Source of the DNA: Bosea sp. NBC_00550 | GTDB lineage: Bacteria > Pseudomonadota > Alphaproteobacteria > Rhizobiales > Beijerinckiaceae | Length of the DNA stretch: 64,000 nucleotides | Direction: 5' to 3' | Assembly: GCF_026020075.1 (NCBI RefSeq) | Contig: NZ_CP102772.1 | Span: 5,109,501 to 5,173,500 of the forward strand | Shown here: positions 61,775 through 64,000 of the stretch, one piece after another | Layout: the number at the start of each line of letters is the position of its first letter | How positions within the stretch are numbered: the stretch's first letter is position 1 | Position numbers and translations under genes: made by a program | The notes under the pieces: generated by a model | What the model saw: the letters and a program-made list of their open reading frames with translations, nothing else | Databases searched by the model: none | What the model was told of the DNA's origin: nothing

Positions 61775-62066
61775 CAATCTTTCCGCGCCGGAGCCGCGAT
61801 GACCGCCCGCTCTATGTCGGCGTCATGCGATCAAGGCGCATGCGGCCCGGTACGACATCGACCAGCTCGTTCATGGCGAGACCTTCGACGACCCCTACCA
61901 GGCGATCGAGCGCGAGAAGGTCATCAAGAAATGGCGCCGCGCCTGGAAAATCGCATTGATCGAAAAGGAAAACCCGGCGTGGTCTGACCGGGTGATTGGA
62001 GCCTTTATCGGCTTGCGATCCCGCATCTGCGCAGCAGCACTTCGTGCTGCGGGGCGTGCGGGATGA
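61775..62066 (+). pseudogene. Broken GIY-YIG endonuclease gene
   Basis: One frame reads DDRPLYVGV, the start of the GIY-YIG core. A second frame continues RYDIDQLVHGETFDDPYQAI, then EREKVIKKWRRAWKIALIEK and ENPAW, the end of the UPF0213/GIY-YIG family. A frameshift and a deletion of roughly 20 codons separate the parts, and the catalytic Arg region is lost. The tail runs to a stop at 62066. Not functional. Confidence 0.75.
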
Positions 62067-62087
62067 CGGGCTTCAATAGCCGCGCGT

Positions 62088-63320
62088 TTACAGGCCCAGC
62101 TTCTTCTTGCGCTGGCCGAGCGTGCGCAGGCGCAGTGCGTTGAGCTTTATGAAGCCCGCGGCGTCGCGATGGTCGTAGGCGACCGCGCCTTCCTCGAAGG
62201 TGACGAGGTCCTGGTCGTAGAGCGAGTAGTCGCTCGAGCGGCCGATGACGTGGACGCCGCCCTTGTAGAGCTTGAGGCGCACGTCGCCCGTGACGAACTC
62301 CTGGCTCTTGTCGATCAGGGCCTGCAGCATCTCGCGCTCCGGCGAGAACCAGAAGCCGTTATAGATCAGCTCGGCGTATTTCGGCATGATCTCGTCCTTG
62401 AGATGCGCTGCGCCGCGGTCGAGCGTGATCGACTCGATCGCGCGATGGGCCGCATGCAGGATCGTGCCGCCGGGCGTCTCGTACATGCCGCGGCTCTTCA
62501 TGCCGACGAAGCGGTTCTCGACGAGGTCGAGCCGGCCGATGCCGTTGTCGCGGCCGAGATCGTTGAGCTTGGCGAGCAGCGTCGCCGGCGAGAGCTTAAC
62601 GCCATCGATCGCGACCGCGTCACCCTTCTCGAAGGAGACCGTGACGACCGTCGGGGTGTCCGGCGCTTCTTCCGGCGAGATCGTGCGCGAATAGACGTAA
62701 TCGGGCACCTCGACCGCCGGGTCCTCCAGCACGCGGCCTTCGGAGGAGGCGTGCAGCAGGTTGGCGTCGACGGAGAAGGGCGCCTCGCCGCGCTTGTTCT
62801 TGGCGATCGGGATCTGGTGCTGCTCGGCGAAGGCGATGAGCTGCTCGCGCGAGCGCAGATCCCATTCGCGCCAGGGCGCGATCACCACGACGTCGGGCTT
62901 CAGCGCATAGGCGGTGAGCTCGAAGCGGACCTGGTCGTTGCCCTTGCCGGTCGCGCCATGGGAGACGGCGTCGGCGCCGGTCTTCTCGGCGATCTCGATA
63001 AGCTTCTTGGCGATCAGCGGCCGTGCGATCGAGGTTCCCAGCAGGTAGACGCCCTCATAGGCGGCGTTGGCGCGGAACATCGGGAAGACGTAGTCGCGCA
63101 CGAATTCCTCGCGCAGGTCCTCGATATAGATGTTCTCGGGCTTGATGCCGAGCAGCAGCGCCTTGTCGCGGGCAGGGCCGAGTTCCTCGCCCTGGCCGAG
63201 ATCGGCGGTGAAGGTCACGACCTCGCATCGATAGGTGGTCTGCAGCCATTTGAGGATGATCGAGGTGTCGAGTCCGCCGGAATAGGCGAGAACGACCTTC
63301 TTCACGCTGCTGTCAGCCAT
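62088..63320 (-). CDS. argG: Argininosuccinate synthase ArgG
   Basis: A 410-aa ATP-dependent ligase joining citrulline and aspartate in arginine biosynthesis. The P-loop-like AYSGGLDTS is near residue 12. Citrulline and aspartate site segments ([30 protein letters not shown]) are intact. The start at 63320 ([14 protein letters not shown]) is preferred; a longer frame to 63476 is spurious. No other arginine genes are near. Confidence 0.95.
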   Translation of the reverse strand: MADSSVKKVVLAYSGGLDTSIILKWLQTTYRCEVVTFTADLGQGEELGPARDKALLLGIKPENIYIEDLREEFVRDYVFPMFRANAAYEGVYLLGTSIARPLIAKKLIEIAEKTGADAVSHGATGKGNDQVRFELTAYALKPDVVVIAPWREWDLRSREQLIAFAEQHQIPIAKNKRGEAPFSVDANLLHASSEGRVLEDPAVEVPDYVYSRTISPEEAPDTPTVVTVSFEKGDAVAIDGVKLSPATLLAKLNDLGRDNGIGRLDLVENRFVGMKSRGMYETPGGTILHAAHRAIESITLDRGAAHLKDEIMPKYAELIYNGFWFSPEREMLQALIDKSQEFVTGDVRLKLYKGGVHVIGRSSDYSLYDQDLVTFEEGAVAYDHRDAAGFIKLNALRLRTLGQRKKKLGL

Positions 63321-63564
63321 CTCTGTCAATTTCCTGCTGGCGGCCCCCGGGCCGCGTTTCGGACGCAATGGCGCACTATCGCAGGGTTCGGGGCGAAGCA
63401 ATCGGAACCTTCTGATCGATCCCGCGTCGTCCTGTGATGGGTCGGCGCTGGCGACGGCGTCGCCCCACCTTCTCATGCGCCCATTCGGGGCGCTTGCGGT
63501 CGGGCTCCGGAGGGCGCAGGCTCGACGGTGCGCGACACGAAATGACGACCTGTTCGGAGGCTGA

Positions 63565-64000
63565 ATGCCGAATCGTCCCGTTTTGGACTTCTGGTATGAG
63601 TTCGCGTCGCCCTATTCCTGCCTGAGCGCCCTCAGAATCGAGAAACTGGCCGAGGAGGCCGGCGTCGAGCTGCGCTGGCGGCCCTTTCTGCTGGGGCCCG
63701 TCTTCGCTGCCCAAGGGTGGAACACCTCGCCCTTTGCGATCTATCCAAGCAAGGGACGTTATATGTGGCGCGATACGGCGCGCCGGGCCCGGCGTCAGGG
63801 CTTGAGTTTCGTCAAGCCGGAGAATTTTCCCCAGAATTCGCTGACGGCGACACGTTTGGCATTGGCAGGCCGCGACAGCGGCTGGACGCCGGCCTTTTCG
63901 CAGTCGCTGTTCCGGGCCCAGTTCTGTGATGGCCGCAACATCGCCGAGGAGGCGGTGCTGGCGGCGGCCCTGAAGGAGGCCGGAAGCGAGCCCAATGCCA
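63565..64000 (+). CDS. 2-hydroxychromene-2-carboxylate isomerase (DsbA-like), 3' partial
   Basis: The frame from the ATG at 63565 stays open to the window end (145 codons visible). It reads [20 protein letters not shown] and [14 protein letters not shown], the glutathione-binding start of the kappa-class/HCCA isomerase family, then [18 protein letters not shown] and [14 protein letters not shown]. The SPYS motif carries the active-site Ser. These enzymes isomerise aromatic degradation intermediates or act as glutathione transferases. Divergent from argG. Confidence 0.9.
   Translation, partial: MPNRPVLDFWYEFASPYSCLSALRIEKLAEEAGVELRWRPFLLGPVFAAQGWNTSPFAIYPSKGRYMWRDTARRARRQGLSFVKPENFPQNSLTATRLALAGRDSGWTPAFSQSLFRAQFCDGRNIAEEAVLAAALKEAGSEPNA

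Noticed and set aside
62169..63437. 422-codon plus-strand frame
   Set aside because: Antisense to argG, a complete enzyme.

Overview
The window reads as chromosome of a high-GC alphaproteobacterium of the order Hyphomicrobiales (Rhizobiales). The pointers are an Irr-type Fur protein beside fabA-fabB-fabI, a ccoG-ccoH-ccoI-ccoS (fixGHIS) cbb3-oxidase assembly cluster, an Omp25/Omp31-type porin and many small proteins typical of the group. A Bosea-like genus is plausible, but I cannot prove it from this sequence.

Layout. 1-4320: ccoG-H-I-S, which builds cytochrome cbb3 oxidase; ccoG is cut by the window start. 4433-6946: an FtsK/SpoIIIE translocase without membrane segments. 6974-10592: a four-gene cassette in which DUF899 and DUF2182 genes diverge from a winged-helix regulator and a beta-propeller protein. 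10695-14805: amino-acid binding protein, M20 amidohydrolase, and a LysR regulator divergent from an SDR enzyme. 14832-23237 (minus strand): a complete wspA-B-C-D-E-F-R surface-sensing pathway ending in a diguanylate cyclase. 23377-28955: FAD oxidoreductase, molybdopterin reductase, enoyl-CoA hydratase-like protein, a small conserved protein and RidA.

29345-53097 is a probable integrated genomic island of about 23.7 kb. A 17-bp sequence covering the 3' end of tRNA-Leu(CAG) (53081-53097) recurs exactly at 29345-29361. A tyrosine integrase lies next to the tRNA, and the island ends share AGGCCAAC motifs. The integrase-proximal part (47.4-52.9 kb) is a satellite-like core: integrase, unknown 259-aa protein, AlpA-like DNA-binding protein, and a TOPRIM/DUF3987 replication protein. 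The rest is cargo: porin, large autotransporter, FixJ-like regulator, a glycosyltransferase plus HlyD-type pair likely to make or export a polysaccharide, zinc-ribbon proteins, many small orphans and several decayed genes (IS110 remnant, second lipoprotein copy).

53443-64000 returns to ordinary chromosome: NDUFA9-like protein, HAD phosphatase, 2-hydroxyacid dehydrogenase, SH3 protein, irr, fabA-fabB-DUF3303-fabI, DUF2188 protein, small secreted protein, a broken GIY-YIG gene, argG, and a 2-hydroxychromene-2-carboxylate isomerase cut by the window end.

The themes that connect are microaerobic respiration (cco genes), surface sensing through cyclic di-GMP (wsp), and cell-surface or matrix functions carried on the island.
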